A stretch of 64,000 nucleotides of DNA, taken from Cordilura impudica (lineage: Eukaryota > Arthropoda > Insecta > Diptera > Scathophagidae). The notes under the pieces are model-generated. The model saw only the letters and a list, made by a program, of their open reading frames with translations. It had not been told where the DNA came from and searched no databases. Position 1 is the stretch's first letter; each line of letters begins with the position of its first letter. The stretch lies in assembly GCA_963682025.1 (NCBI GenBank), contig OY821517.1, positions 293,647,670 to 293,711,669 of the forward strand, given 5' to 3'. A program made the translations under genes and the position numbers. Below, in pieces: positions 42,012-53,923 of this stretch.

Positions 42012-43110
42012 TCTTTATATATAAAATAATTGATACGTTTGTTTGGAACGAATGATTTCAGAAACATTAAGAACTATCAAGCTTATAGTTCTCGAGCTAA
42101 TTTTTTTACACCCTCCACTTCAGTGTGCAGAAGGTACATATATATGCAGAGGGTATATATTGTGACCCCACCAAGTATATATATTCTTAATCGTTATAAT
42201 CACTCGAGTCGACATAGAGATTTCCGTCCGTCCGTCTGTCTGCTGAAAACACCCTCATTCGCAAAATAAACCATTTTCCCGTGTAAAGTTAAGATAATAT
42301 TGTTCGAGCAGGTTGGTATTTAAAATGGGGTAACATGTGGAACGACTAACAAATGCTAAAAAATTTCATATAAAGAACCAATAATCTAACCCATAAAATC
42401 AAAGTTTTATTAAAACTCTTTCTTTCCTTATGCATATGAGTTTTGAACCTCTCCGTGGCTGTGCGTTACTTTGTGTGAATATTTTAAAATTAATCTTTAG
42501 TAACAACAAGTCTGTGGACCAAGTTTCAGATTGATTGGATGAGGGGGAAATGGGGTTTAAATCACTCCGTGACTGTGCGTGACTACGCGTGACGGTGCGT
42601 GACTATGTCAAAGTTAATATTTTTTCACACCAAGTCTATCGACAAAGTTTCAGATCGATCGGATAAGGGGAAATGGGTTTTAAATCACTCCGTGACTGTT
42701 CGTGACTAGGCGTGTCTGTGCGTGACTATGTCGAAGTTAATCTTTCTTTACAGCAACTATATCGACCAAGAATCAGATTGATCGGATGAGGGGAAATCCG
42801 TTTTAAATCTCTCCGTGACTGTGTGTAACCATGCGTGACTGTGCGTAACTAAGTCGAAGTTAATCTTTTTTCACAACAATTGTATGGACCAAGTTTCAGA
42901 TCTATCCGATGAGGGGAAATCACATTTAGATCACTCCGTGACTGAGCGTGACTAACCCAAAATGAATCTGTAGTCACAAGACTATGGGCCAAGTTTGAGA
43001 TCAATTGGATAAGGGGGAATGGGGTTTCCCCATGACAGACAGACCGACAGACAGACAGAGAGTATGAGTTAAAATAAAGATTTTAAAAATTGTAAAATAT
43101 AAAATATGTT
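42012..43110 (+). mobile_element. Helitron-like element carrying a 123-bp minisatellite
   Basis: A^TCTTTATATATAAAATAAT start, like 4778. It contains a GTCCGTCCGTCTGTCTGCTG microsatellite near 42225, the 123-bp array (42450-43045) and a CAGACAGAC run. A reverse relative, with the array and its flanks TTATGCATATGAGTTTTGAA and GACAGACAGACAGAGAGTA, is at 62435-62985. The 3' end is not determined. Confidence 0.6.
42450..43045 (+). repeat. 123-bp minisatellite, five units
   Basis: CTCCGTGACTGTGCGTGACT starts units at 42450, 42564, 42687, 42810 and 42933; three successive spacings are exactly 123. Each unit has the order GTGACTGTGCGTGAC, GTTAATCTTT, ACCAAGTTTCAGATCGATCG and GGGGAAAT. Inside the unit CGTGACTGTG repeats again. 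Confidence 0.93.
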
Positions 43111-43129
43111 TATTCAACAGAACAGTGGT

Positions 43130-43290
43130 ATATATCAGTTGTCAATCCTTTTGTAACTCATCGGAATATATTCCGGAGACCCCATGAACTGTATATATTC
43201 CTGATCCTTATAAAAAGAGAAGTCTATCTTTCGATGTCCGCCTGTCTGTCTGTTGAAAACATTCACCTGTCCGCAATAAGTCGAGTAGAT
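43130..43290 (-). repeat. DINE-like fragment
   Basis: ATATATTCCTGATCCTTATA followed by a GTCCGCCTGTCTGTCTGTTG run and AAAAC resembles 42165-42255. A shared family beyond A is likely; too short to classify. Confidence 0.45.
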
Positions 43291-43359
43291 GGTACTACTT
43301 ACGCTTACAATGTTCGTCATAATCTGCAGCAGTTTGGCATTGCATTTGGAACCAATAGA

Positions 43360-43461
43360 CCAAATAGGTGAGGAATGACATATGAAAATGTTGAGATACT
43401 CCCATAATCTCCAAATAGGTGAGGAATGACATATGAAAATGTTGAGATACTCCCATAAGAT
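43360..43461 (+). repeat. 51-bp tandem duplication
   Basis: CCAAATAGGTGAGGAATGAC starts at 43360 and 43411 and the two 51-bp units are essentially identical, so the duplication is recent. Confidence 0.9.
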
Positions 43462-43752
43462 TTCATATAAAAACCTAAACATAGTGAAAAGTGTTTATAC
43501 ACAACAGAGCATGTGTGTACAGATGTGTTTAAACATCATTCACCATGGTAATGTGAAATCTATTCTTTATGTCTTTGTGTTGGCAACCTTGGTCACAATA
43601 ATGTGTTTAGAACACGGATGTAGGGTCTCAAAGATTCGGCACAGCCTGATTTAATACTCTTGTTTTATTTTGCACATGTGAACAAATGGTTAATCGATAA
43701 TAGTAAGAGCGGAACAAGATGCATGAGCTCTTACTTAATAGACAAACGAAAA

Positions 43753-44131
43753 TCTATAATATTAATAGGCTAGGCGATTTCTTGTGGTCGATGTTTTGTT
43801 CTACCGTTTTATCCCGATTTTGACCAAACGAATATTATTTGAAAGGTATTTCTTTTTAGCCGTTTTGCAGATTTACAGATTTTGAAATTTTTTCCTTTAT
43901 TTTGAGTAAATTGCATTTAAAGTTGCTACTAACACATACATAAAATTATACAATGCTATGTGTGTGTTTATAAAATTTGTTAATGTGTTTGTAATAAAAA
44001 TGAGTTTGTTTTTTGTGTTGATTTGTGAATTGGCTATAATTGATTAGCATAACTTTAGGGCCTTTATTTAATGAAAAAAAATAAAATTTCCTAGAATTTG
44101 CACTCGAACTTCGGGGGCTGGAATCTGCTAG
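43753..44131 (+). mobile_element. Family B Helitron, copy B8
   Basis: A^TCTATAATATTAATAGG start; hairpin decayed (GCACTCGAACTTCGGGGGC); GGAATCTGCTAG^T end. Confidence 0.9.
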
Positions 44132-44754
44132 TATACATAATTGTATGTATGTATTCACGTTTTTGCTGATGGAACTTAATGGATAAAATCAAAAATTCCT
44201 AATGAATCATTTTTTCTGTCACCGAGTAGTTTCGGTGCTTAAATGAAATTTCCAAATTCTAAGAACTTTATTGCATAAAACAAAAATCTTATAAAATTCA
44301 ACTTAATTTAGAGTTTGCACTCCAAAAACTTGAGTAGTTGAGTATTTAAATCGTTCAAAATTTTCTCACATTACTGAAGAAGAGTGTTTAACTCGACTTC
44401 ATAAAATATTAAGTTGCTGAATTAGGTGGATATAAAAAATGTTTAATAAAACGTGCTTGATTTTAATATTCATTATTGTTATTATTATTTATTAAATGTT
44501 TTTTTTTTTTTTTTTTTTTTTTTCAATTCACTAAAAATTTTACTCATGCCTCTCTTTATGTATTTGTTTTATTTTAAAAATGGCAAAAAAAAATTAAACG
44601 TGTTTTATTCAAAATCCATGTTTAATACGGTCAATATCCTTTATTTTGAGTGTGTGTGTGTGCTTTTTTGCAGTATTCACTGCACTTCAGAGTTGCTACT
44701 TTTTATAACGTGACATTACTTTTTTTTGCCATTCATTTTTTCTTTCTTTCTTTT

Positions 44755-44863
<109 letters not shown>

Positions 44864-45460
44864 TTTTGTTAGTGTAAATGGAATTGAGAAAACTTTAAGA
44901 TCGTTGTGTTTTTTCAAACATAATGTTTGACATTGTTTGGTTTGAAATGTTTAAAAGGATTTATGGCTTGGTGTATTAGAAATGGATAAGTAGATTTAAG
45001 TAACAAGTAGAATAACCAGTTATTTGTATACATATTTTCATCCCTGTCTATGATTTTAATTCTTTTGTTATTCAAAATTAGTTCCTTTTCTTGTTATGCA
45101 TTAAAATTTATAAGGGAAAACTACCTGATTTATTTCTTTTGTTTTCAATAGTGCAGCAGTTTCAGCATTAGAAACAGTATTTCGTATGGCATTTGGTGTA
45201 GAAAACTTGTAATACTTTCAAGTTTATTTTCCTTGTTTATTACGTTACTTTTTTTTTTTTTTTTTTCAATTGTGCTTACCCTATTGAAGCAATTTTCAAC
45301 AGCATTATCTTCATATTTATATATTTTTTATATACACATATATTTATATATTTAGTTTTTTGAAACTCCCCTTTTGAAATGACTATTCTAAGATAGCAGT
45401 TCATGCCTAAATACGCATTTCCATTTTGTTTTCATGTTTGTTAAACATGTCTAACTTTAA

Positions 45461-45830
45461 TGTAGGAGGGCGGATCAATAAATCCGTGACTTTTTGATTG
45501 CAAAAAAAAATATTTCTTAAGCTCAATACACTTTGTGTAAAGTTTTTACAATTTTTTTTATTCATTCCAAACAATAGGATTTCTCAAGATCCTCAAAATA
45601 GGCATTTGCTTAGATCAATGATTTCATTGTTCCCGTTAAATCTCCTGTAGCGAGCCATATCTCTAAGTTTACAAATAGTAAATTGTCACTGGCGGCTAAA
45701 TCCAAAGAATACGGGAGATGAGGTAGCAATTCCCAATTGAGGGAATTTTGCCATGAAAAATTCCCACATACAGTGGGTGAATCAGAATTTGCCAATATTG
45801 TTTTTTAATAATTTCGCGTTAAGTCCTAAA
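45461..45830 (-). pseudogene. Mariner 3' part (TIR and transposase C-terminus)
   Basis: The - strand reads NSLNWELLPHLPYSLDLAAS then DNLLFVNLEIWLATGDL, the third-Asp block with APSDY changed to AASDN. The left edge GGAGGGCGGATCAATAAATC looks like the mariner 3' TIR. 5' half absent. Confidence 0.75.
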
Positions 45831-45929
45831 ATTTTATATATATATTTTTTTTTTTTTGCGAAATCTGTCTTTGGTGTGTTCTCTATCGAAAGATAACAAA
45901 TTCGTTACAAAAAAATAAATACAAATTAA

Positions 45930-46622
45930 ACAAGTAAGAAAATTATAGTCGGTCTAGACCGACTATACGATACCCTATACCATGCGTTTAGAGACCCTAT
46001 CTCTTAGACCCAACTAACTGGATATAGAAAATAAGCATAAACCAAATTTGAGTGGGATTTTTATTAATTTTTTTTTGGCTGCAGATATGAAAAACTTCAT
46101 ATCGGATGCTATAGCTATATAGAGACTAGGCCCAAAAATGGACCGATCCGGGCCATGTTTGGTAAAGTATTGTATTGGTATTGTATTTTGCAAAAATATA
46201 TACAAACCAAATTTGGGAAGAATCAGTGCGATATTTTTGTTTTTTGATAGATTTAAGTGAAGATCGGGAAGCAGTTCTATATGGGGCATGTGACTAAGAG
46301 TTGTCCTATAGGGATCTTTTTTGGACTACTCATTAATGAATGTATAAACGCATATAAACCCAATTTGAGTAAGATCTATATGACAATTTGGATCTTATGG
46401 CAATTTATGTCGATTTCATAAGGGTCATTTGTATGGGGGCTAGGTCTGAACATTGACCGATTCTCACCAATTTCAATAGCGTTCATCCTATGGCCGATAG
46501 AAGCTCATATACCATTCATCAAAATACATTCATATTTGCGACCTGCAGTTTAATTACAAGGTATACATAGACACACAGACGGACGGACGGACGGACATCA
46601 TTAAATCGAATCAGATAGTGAT
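45930..46622 (+). mobile_element. Family A DINE-like repeat, copy A5 (3'-truncated)
   Basis: Starts CAAGTAAGAAAATTATAGTC with the perfect palindrome TAGTCGGTCTAGACCGACTA, reaches the (GGAC)n tract at about 46578 and stops after CAGATAGTGATT. Confidence 0.9.
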
Positions 46623-46960
46623 TTGAAAAAAAAAAAAAGAAACATTTAATAAATAATATTAACTATATTAATAACGAACAAAAATAAATATTTATTATTA
46701 AAAATAGTTTTTATTTTTTTTTTCCAAGTGCTCTTTAATAACGTCTCATTAGCTTCCCATGAAGGTTCCCCAAGTGATTAATTTTGAACACAAAAAACAC
46801 ATTTTGATGTACAAGAGCTGGAATAGTAAAAAAATTATCATGCGCTGCTGGTGCCTTTTCTCTCCCTAAAAAATTTTTTTTATGAAAAAATAATTCTGTA
46901 CCATTCTGAATAGACCATTTAACGGTTATCAGTTGGGTTGCAGCCACTTTTTTAAATTCA

Positions 46961-47520
46961 TTAATTAAAAAAAAAAAAACGATTAATTCGAATTTTGGGT
47001 GGAAATAAAATGTTAATGCAATGTGTCTGTATTTTTCGATCTACAATTTCCCATAGATTTTCTGTGTGCTTGACATCTGGTGATTGTGCTGGCCATTCCG
47101 AAACACTAACTATATTAAATTTCAGCCCTTCGGTTACAATTTTGGAAAAGTGTTTTGGGTTATTGTGCATTGGACCTTCCAGAGAGCAGCGGCACATTTT
47201 CCTCTGCGTATGTATACATTACGTCATTTAGAAGTTGCCGGTATCCAATTCCAGTTAGAGGATTGGACCCATCATTGGCCCGAAAAACAACCCCACATCT
47301 TAATATTTCCGCCGCCAAACTTAACAATTTATTCGTCGTACAAACCATCTTCCATCATGGCCTCTGAAAAGAGGACAGTATTCCAATTCAATCTTGACCA
47401 GTTCCTCTGTTCTTGTGCAAAATTTATGCGAGCAGACGATTTTTCTCTGACTTCAGTGGTTGCTATTAAATTACCCTGTCTTTGCCTCGTTTTACGGAGC
47501 CCGCCGCCTCAATATTGAGT
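46961..47520 (-). pseudogene. Tc1-like transposase remnant
   Basis: - strand text: GYRQLLNDVMYTYAEENVPL (the region before the second Asp), MHNNPKHFSKIV (second Asp lost, N-N-P), and SVSEWPAQSPDVKHTENLWE (third catalytic block, PDLNPIENLW type). Frames shift between blocks. A further - frame at 46735-46947 is of unknown origin. Confidence 0.78.
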
Positions 47521-47830
47521 CGTCACAATATTTCTTGATAATTTTAAAAATTATGGAGTAAAATCATCTTTATTCTGGTTTTAACTTTTTACAAAATTTT
47601 ATTCTTGCCATTATTTTATAATAATTAAGATTAAAACATTGAAAAATACAATTGTATTTAAGAAATAGTTGAAAGAAAATGTCAAAAACTATAAATATTT
47701 AAATAACGGTTAAGGTTATATACATTTTCTTTTATACGGTCTTCTATTTTTATTGTTTTTTACGGAAGTTTAAAACTTTCCATTGTTTAGTCGTCACTTA
47801 AAAAAATACTTTTTTCGTTTATCTATTTTT

Positions 47831-47935
47831 ATACCCTATACCACTATGTGGTTTGGGTATATTGACTTTGTGCTGCTGTTTGTAACTACCAAAAATCCAT
47901 CTTTTATTCCGGTTTAGAGTTGTTAAAGTTGGTTT
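47831..47935 (-). mobile_element. Family A fragment (3' end)
   Basis: ATACCCTATACCACTATGTG with TTTGGGTATA, TGACTTTGTGCTG and CTACCAAAAA equals the inverted last 100 bp of family A. Confidence 0.75.
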
Positions 47936-49258
47936 CAAATTCTCAGAAAAATCGTTTTTTTTTTTTTTTTTTTTATTTCATAGTTTTTTAACCGGTTTAT
48001 GCATATGGCGGGTTTAATCGGATTTTTTTAAGTATACGAAAAGCGGGGTTTCAAATATGTTGAATTTTTGACAGCTCTATTCCAGATATATAAATAGCCA
48101 GCTTAGTATAACTTTACGAACTATGAATTTTAGTAATCCTTTTGAATTAGATGAACATTAAAAAAATTATTGTTGTACAATCTATCTGAGGATTCAGTGA
48201 CGGTCTACAGAAACTGATAAGGGAAAAAAAACTTTAAAACGCTTCGCTTTTTATAAGAGAAAAATTTTCCATGATCTAAAGATTTTCAAATAAAAACATC
48301 ATCAGAATACTTAAAAAATTGTTCAAATTGATTTTTGTCTTTGGGAATAACTCCTACAATTATTATAGGGAAAGGTTTTCAAGAACATTGACTTTTGAAA
48401 TTGTGGTTTCCGTCTAAGGAAACTAAGGAAGAATTTTTAATGAAGTTATAAGAATCTTGTGGTTTTTGGAGAAAAAAAATATCTCAATCGTATTTAAATA
48501 ATTTTTGAGAAGGGGGGAGAAATTCCCAACAGTTTGAGAATCAATTTTTTAAATTCGCGGCAATATTTATTTCAAGTTTCATAGTAAATTGAAATTTTGA
48601 CGACCGAAAGATGAGTCTGCTTCAAGATTTTTAAAATAGTAAATATCATTATGTTTTAGAGAAAATAAAGGTCATTCTGTTTGTCATTGTCGGGGCATTG
48701 ATGGTGATTTTTTGATATTTGGTTTTTTAATATATTCTATAGAAACTATTTAAAATTATATGGTAAACACGTTATATGTACATGCTTTTTTAACTCTCTT
48801 TGTCCGGTTGTGTGTTGGTTGGTTTGTTTATTTATTGTTTGTTGGTTTGAAGCGTATTTTTGTAATTGCTTTTTCACTGATTTTCTAAATGATTTCATCA
48901 TTTTTAGCCTTTTTAACTGGTAGCCCCTTTTCAGGTGGGTTTTTACTATTAAATTTTCTCCAACGTCTCGACTAACTAGAGCTTTGAACACATTATTTAG
49001 TCATGATTTGATCATTATATCTCACGGTTAACCTCAAAAAGTATGAAAGCACATGTTCCAATAAAATTTTTAATAATTTTTTATGAATATTTTCAACAGT
49101 TTTTATATCAAAATCCAGTAGCAGTTTAGTAATTTACGTTTTTCCAAATAAATTACCTTAAAAAAAATTCTCGAGAACTAATCAAACTCCATAGGCTCTA
49201 GGAAATTAGGTTAATTTAACAAAAACAAATTAAAAATGTTTTATTCACGCGATATACA
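47936..49258. other. Unassigned AT-rich stretch
   Basis: No supported gene or repeat. Frames on the - strand near 48746-48991 lack any recognisable motif. Confidence 0.45.
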
Positions 49259-49260
49259 TA

Positions 49261-51048
49261 CAGTGGCTCAAACGTATAATTGGACACAAGATATGAGATT
49301 TTTCAAATGCCGACTTTTTCACTTCAATGAAAATAATTCTAAAAAACTTTGATACAGAGTTGTAGATTATTAAAAAAAAAAAAAACTTTTAAAACAATGA
49401 ATAATACACATTTAAAAAAAACATTTAAAAAAAAAGAAAACAAATTTAACAATTTTCATGTCAAACGCATAATTGGACACGTAATGTAGATATAACGAGG
49501 TATTGTGGCAAAACGGTTCTTTGGACGGTTATTTTTTGTGCTGAGTGAGTTCATGTTTATTCTAATGCAAATGATGAATTATGCAATAGTGTTACAAGTG
49601 CAGATCAAAATTGCAATGGATCAAAGAAAACAAGTAAGACAATTATAGTTGATCTTGGCCGACTAATTAGATATAGAAAATAAGCATAAACCAAATTTGA
49701 GTGGCATTGTTATTAATTTTTCTTTTGCCTTCGGATATGAAAAAGTTCATATCGGATTTAACATTTATATGGGGACTAGACCGAAAAATTTACCCATCCT
49801 GACCATATTTGATAAGGTCAATTATTTTTTGCAAAAAGATATACAAACCAAGTTTGAGAAAAATCTGTGCAATATTTTTGTTTTTGAGAGATTTAAGTGA
49901 GCATCAGAAATTAGCTTCATATGGGGGCTATGACTAAGAATTGTCCTATAGGATTTATTTTTGGATTACTGATAAATGAATGTAATAAACATACCCAAAC
50001 CCAATTTGAACCAATTTAAGTCGATCTCATAGAGGTCATTTGTATGGGGACTAGGTCTGAACATGAACCGATTTTCATCAATTTCAATAGAAGCTTATAT
50101 ACTAAATTTCCTCAAAATATATTCATATTTGTGACCTACAGTTTGATTACAAGGTTTACTTGTTAAAAGATTCTGACTTTTTGAACATGGTAGTTTTTCA
50201 AAAACTTGTTTAATTTGATTATTTTAACTTATTTTATAGGTACTCCTTACTGATGAGAGTAAATTTAACGTGCATGGATCAGATGTAACGTAGTAAGTTT
50301 GGCATAAGCCAAATATTGAGTTTTAGCCTAATAACACTTCGGCTACTGTCAAGCATGGGGGAGGGTCGGCGTTGGTGTGGGGATATGTTTACAGTGCAGG
50401 AGTAGGGAACATTCATTTTATAGAGCGTAAGTAAAATGGATCGATTCCAATATTTGGACATTTTGAAAAAAAAATGTGAAGCAGTGCCGATAAATTAAAT
50501 ATACATATTGGACACATTTGCCTTCTATCAGGACAACGATCCGAAGCACACTTAACACGTTGCGAAAATGTGGCTCATTCATGATTGTCTAAAATTACTG
50601 CCAACACTGGCAAAGTTCCCAGATCTCAACATTATTGAGCATGTTTGAGAAGAACTTCTCCGTACGCTCTATAAATCCACCTTCAACACAGTGGAACAGT
50701 TGAAGGAGCGAATAAGACCTGAGTTGAACAACATAACTTCTGAACTTTGAGCCAATCTAGTGCAGTCAAATGCTCCGATATTTGGAAGCAGTGATAAAAG
50801 CAAAAGGTTTTGCTTCCAAGTACTAAAACTGTCCAATTATGCGTTTTGACATGTAATTTGTTTCTTTCTTTATTTAAAAAATGGTTTTAAAACAAAAAAA
50901 AAAATTTCTATTATTCATTGTTTTAAAGGTTTTTTTAATAATATACACCTATGTATCATAGTTTTTTTAGAATTATTTTCATTGAAGTGAAAAAACCGAC
51001 ATTTGAATAATCTCATACCTAGTGTCTAATTACATGTTTGAGCCACTG
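49261..51048 (+). mobile_element. Tc1-like transposon with about 220-bp IR/DR-type ends
   Basis: CAGTGGCTCAAAC at both ends, flanked by TA (49259-49260 and 51049-51050). The inverted repeats run about 220 bp. Each contains two direct copies of AACGCATAATTGGACAC-like sequence (49271 and 49464 on the left), the IR/DR layout of Minos/S/Paris-type elements. Transposase scraps at 50230-50820: LLTDESKFNVHGSD, VKHGGGSALVWGYVYSAGVG, DNDPKHT in another frame, and NTVEQLKERIRPELNNI. It is split by a family A copy. Confidence 0.88.
49629..50160 (+). mobile_element. Family A DINE-like repeat, copy A6 (3'-truncated)
   Basis: Starts ACAAGTAAGACAATTATAGT; the palindrome is decayed and part of the 5' segment deleted (TTGATCTTGGCCGACTAATT). 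Ends at ATTACAAGGTTTACTTG. Nested in the Tc1 element. Confidence 0.82.
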
Positions 51049-51050
51049 TA

Positions 51051-52885
51051 TGTACATATTTCTCTATTGTTATTTTTGGCATATTTCGGATACAAACTTG
51101 TTTACTAATAGGTCAGTGACATGAAGTTTGTAAAACGTAATTTACTGTTTAAGGGAGGTTTTTCCAAAATGTCTTCCACAAATTTATTTATTACATATTG
51201 AGTGAGTTCATATGTAAGTGTTAATATTTCTTTGTTTAAGTTCTGCTAATTTTATATTGTTATATTCACCTTGATAAATTCTAATTTAATTACTTAACAC
51301 CAAAAAGTTCACAATTGTTTCATTTAATGGAATATAAGAACTAACACAAACAAAAAAAATAAAATATCTATAACTGTTTAAAATGAAAAAGTTAATGACC
51401 AAAGCAAATGAAAAATGAAACGAAGAAACAAATCTCAAAAGACAAAGAAAGGAAGAAATATAATAAGGAGAAAAAACTCAATAAAGAATAGAGAGAAATA
51501 ATAAAAATTATACATACCTAGACAAGCAGTATTTAAAGAGAAAGATGACGAGGTTATAAACTTATAAAGAGAATTTAAACATTGAGAAAAGTATCTTTGA
51601 GATATTTCACTCTTTTTTAATTTGAGACTTTTTCATATTACGTTTCTTTCCATCAACCATTTTTATATGTACTTGTACAATTCATAATGGCAAGGGAAGG
51701 CTGGGAAATAGAAGTAAAACTTGTTACAATATATAACAATGAGAAACAATAACAATTGAGAGTATTTTATAGATACAGATACTGGGTACAAATGAGAGTT
51801 GAAGAGTAAATTTCAAATTGAGAATAACAAAATAAAAACAATCAGCTAAAACATGTTAAAATCAGCTGTTTCTATATATTGAATTCATTTATTTTTCTCT
51901 CATATTTAAAAGTTTGTTTATGTTTTGTTTTGTGTGTTTATTTTCAAGTCAGATACTTTGGTTTTCATATTCGCAGCTGATGTGTAGATACCAACAAATA
52001 AATGTGTTGATTTTGTATGATTATTTAATTTTTCATTGTTTTTTTTTACATATTTTTTTTTTTTTTCATTTTTTGTTCTGTTTAAATATGAGAACTTGTT
52101 CGCATGTAAATACAAAAAAATAAAATTTAAATGAGTTGAAAAAACAAAGGGAGACCTTCTGCTCGAGTCGACTGTCAGACAATTCATAATTTCTAATTTG
52201 CAGTTCTAAATTATAAAGTAAATATACTATCAACAAAATAAATAACTAAAAGGCAAATTGATAATTTTGGAAAATAAAAGAAATCAATTGCTAGGTATAC
52301 AATGAAAAAAAAAATATGGGAACTCCTATTTATAAGTAACGAACAGGTCGGTTGAATCCCCGCCGAATTAATTTAAAATTGGTACAAATGTTGTACCTTG
52401 CCCAACTAAGGTATACTCAAAAATTTGAGCCCGAAATATGGCGGTGCCAAAGGTGAAAAATCATTAAAAACTCACAAAGGTGGATCACCATTCTAACGAC
52501 TATCTTTAAAACTAGTTCACCCACAAGTTCAGTCGAAATGTCGTTTCTGACTTATTTTATTTTCCCAATTTTATGTTCTTACTTTGGTATCGTTTTTCTT
52601 GATGTTCTTGGTCCAATGAAATCCAATGATTAAGTCCACTTTTTAAATTTAACAGGAGAGACAAACAATTTTGTAACATTTTTTGCTATATTTTTTTATA
52701 TCTGTAACTGCATATAGTTTTTATATTTTATTCACATTCGAACGATTTTATTTTTTCATAAAATTTTTTTCTTCCAATATTTTTTTAAAATCTATAAACG
52801 AATATTTAAACAAAATTCCATTAAATTTCATTATAAACATTTGTTGAACACACCGAAGATATATAACTGGGTTTGTTAATAAATA
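51051..52885. other. Unassigned AT-rich stretch
   Basis: No gene, RNA or repeat family that I can support. One G+C-richer island at about 52340-52510 (GGTCGGTTGAATCCCCGCCG, GGCGGTGCCAAAGGTG) is unlike its surroundings but codes for nothing recognisable. Confidence 0.4.
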
Positions 52886-53038
52886 ATAATTTTATAAGAG
52901 CCTAAAGGTATGCTAACCAATTTTAGCAATTCACAATTCAACACTGGGTGTATGATACACAATAACAAATTTCGATAAAATAATAAATGCACAGGCGATG
53001 AATTGTGAATTGGCTAAAATTGATTAGCATACTTTTAA
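52886..53038. mobile_element. Family B fragments in inverted arrangement
   Basis: The - oriented TTTTATAAGAGCCTAAAGGT...CAATTCACAATTCAACAC is followed by + oriented GAATTGTGAATTGGCTAAAA and TTGATTAGCATAC. Both are internal pieces of Helitron family B. Confidence 0.7.
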
Positions 53039-53316
53039 TTCAGCAGCATTATCTTTTGAGCATTTGAGAAAAAATTCTAATGTGAACACACAAACTTACA
53101 ATCATCAAAATATTAATATAAAATAGAAATATTTTTTAGTACCTAAAATATTCGGAACAAGTAGCCGCAAAATTTCATTTGAACGGTCCATATACAAATA
53201 CACTTTTGGAACATTAAAACGTTACGCTAATTTTAATACCACTGCATTAATTAGTATTAATGTTCGGGTAGGTCAGAGATTAAAATGTTTGACAATTTCA
53301 ACGTATTTCTAAAAAC

Positions 53317-53685
53317 AACCAAAACCCAGCCCTCGAAATTCAAGTGCAAATTTTAGGAAATTTTATTTTTTCATTCCTATATAATTTTATAAGAGCCTAT
53401 GCTAATCAATTTTAGCCAATTCACAATTCAACAAAAATTTAATAAACACATACATTGTGTAGCTTTTTATTTGAAGCTTAAATATGTGTTTTATGTATGT
53501 GTCAGTACCAGCTTGAAATGCACTTTACTCAAAAAAAAAAATGTTCCAGACGGTGCAAATCTGTAAATATGGTGGATAGCTAAAAAGAAATACCTTTCAA
53601 ATGGGGTATGTTTGGTCAAAACCGTTTGGCAGCTAAAATTTTTATATCGGTCACAAGAAATCGCCTTGCCTATTAATATTATAGA
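53317..53685 (-). mobile_element. Family B Helitron, copy B9
   Basis: Reverse copy: right edge GCCTATTAATATTATAGA|T, hairpin CTCGAAATTCAAGTGC at left; the CTAG end is decayed (about 53317). Confidence 0.8.
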
Positions 53686-53923
53686 TATTATTCGAAATCT
53701 TACACATATAAAACAAGATTCCGCTATTCACTTAAATCTGTCTCAAAACTTAATAAAATCGTTTGTTTACGATTTTAGAACATATAATGGTGTAGGTTAT
53801 CATATGGTCGCCGTATACCGAATATATGTTGCATTTGTTACACGGTTAAGAAAAAATATAATCGGATTTCATGGATCTAGAGAGAGGAATTAAGAAAAGC
53901 CTATACCATCATTTGGTTTAATA

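Noticed and set aside
46735..46947. 70-codon - frame between a family A copy and a Tc1 remnant
   Set aside because: Could be the Tc1 C-terminus, but no motif is convincing; left uncalled.
53612..53893. 93-codon + frame
   Set aside because: Its first third is antisense Helitron B9. The remainder (IIRNLTHIKQDSAIHLNLSQ...) has no recognised motif. A broken host or transposon exon is possible but unsupported.
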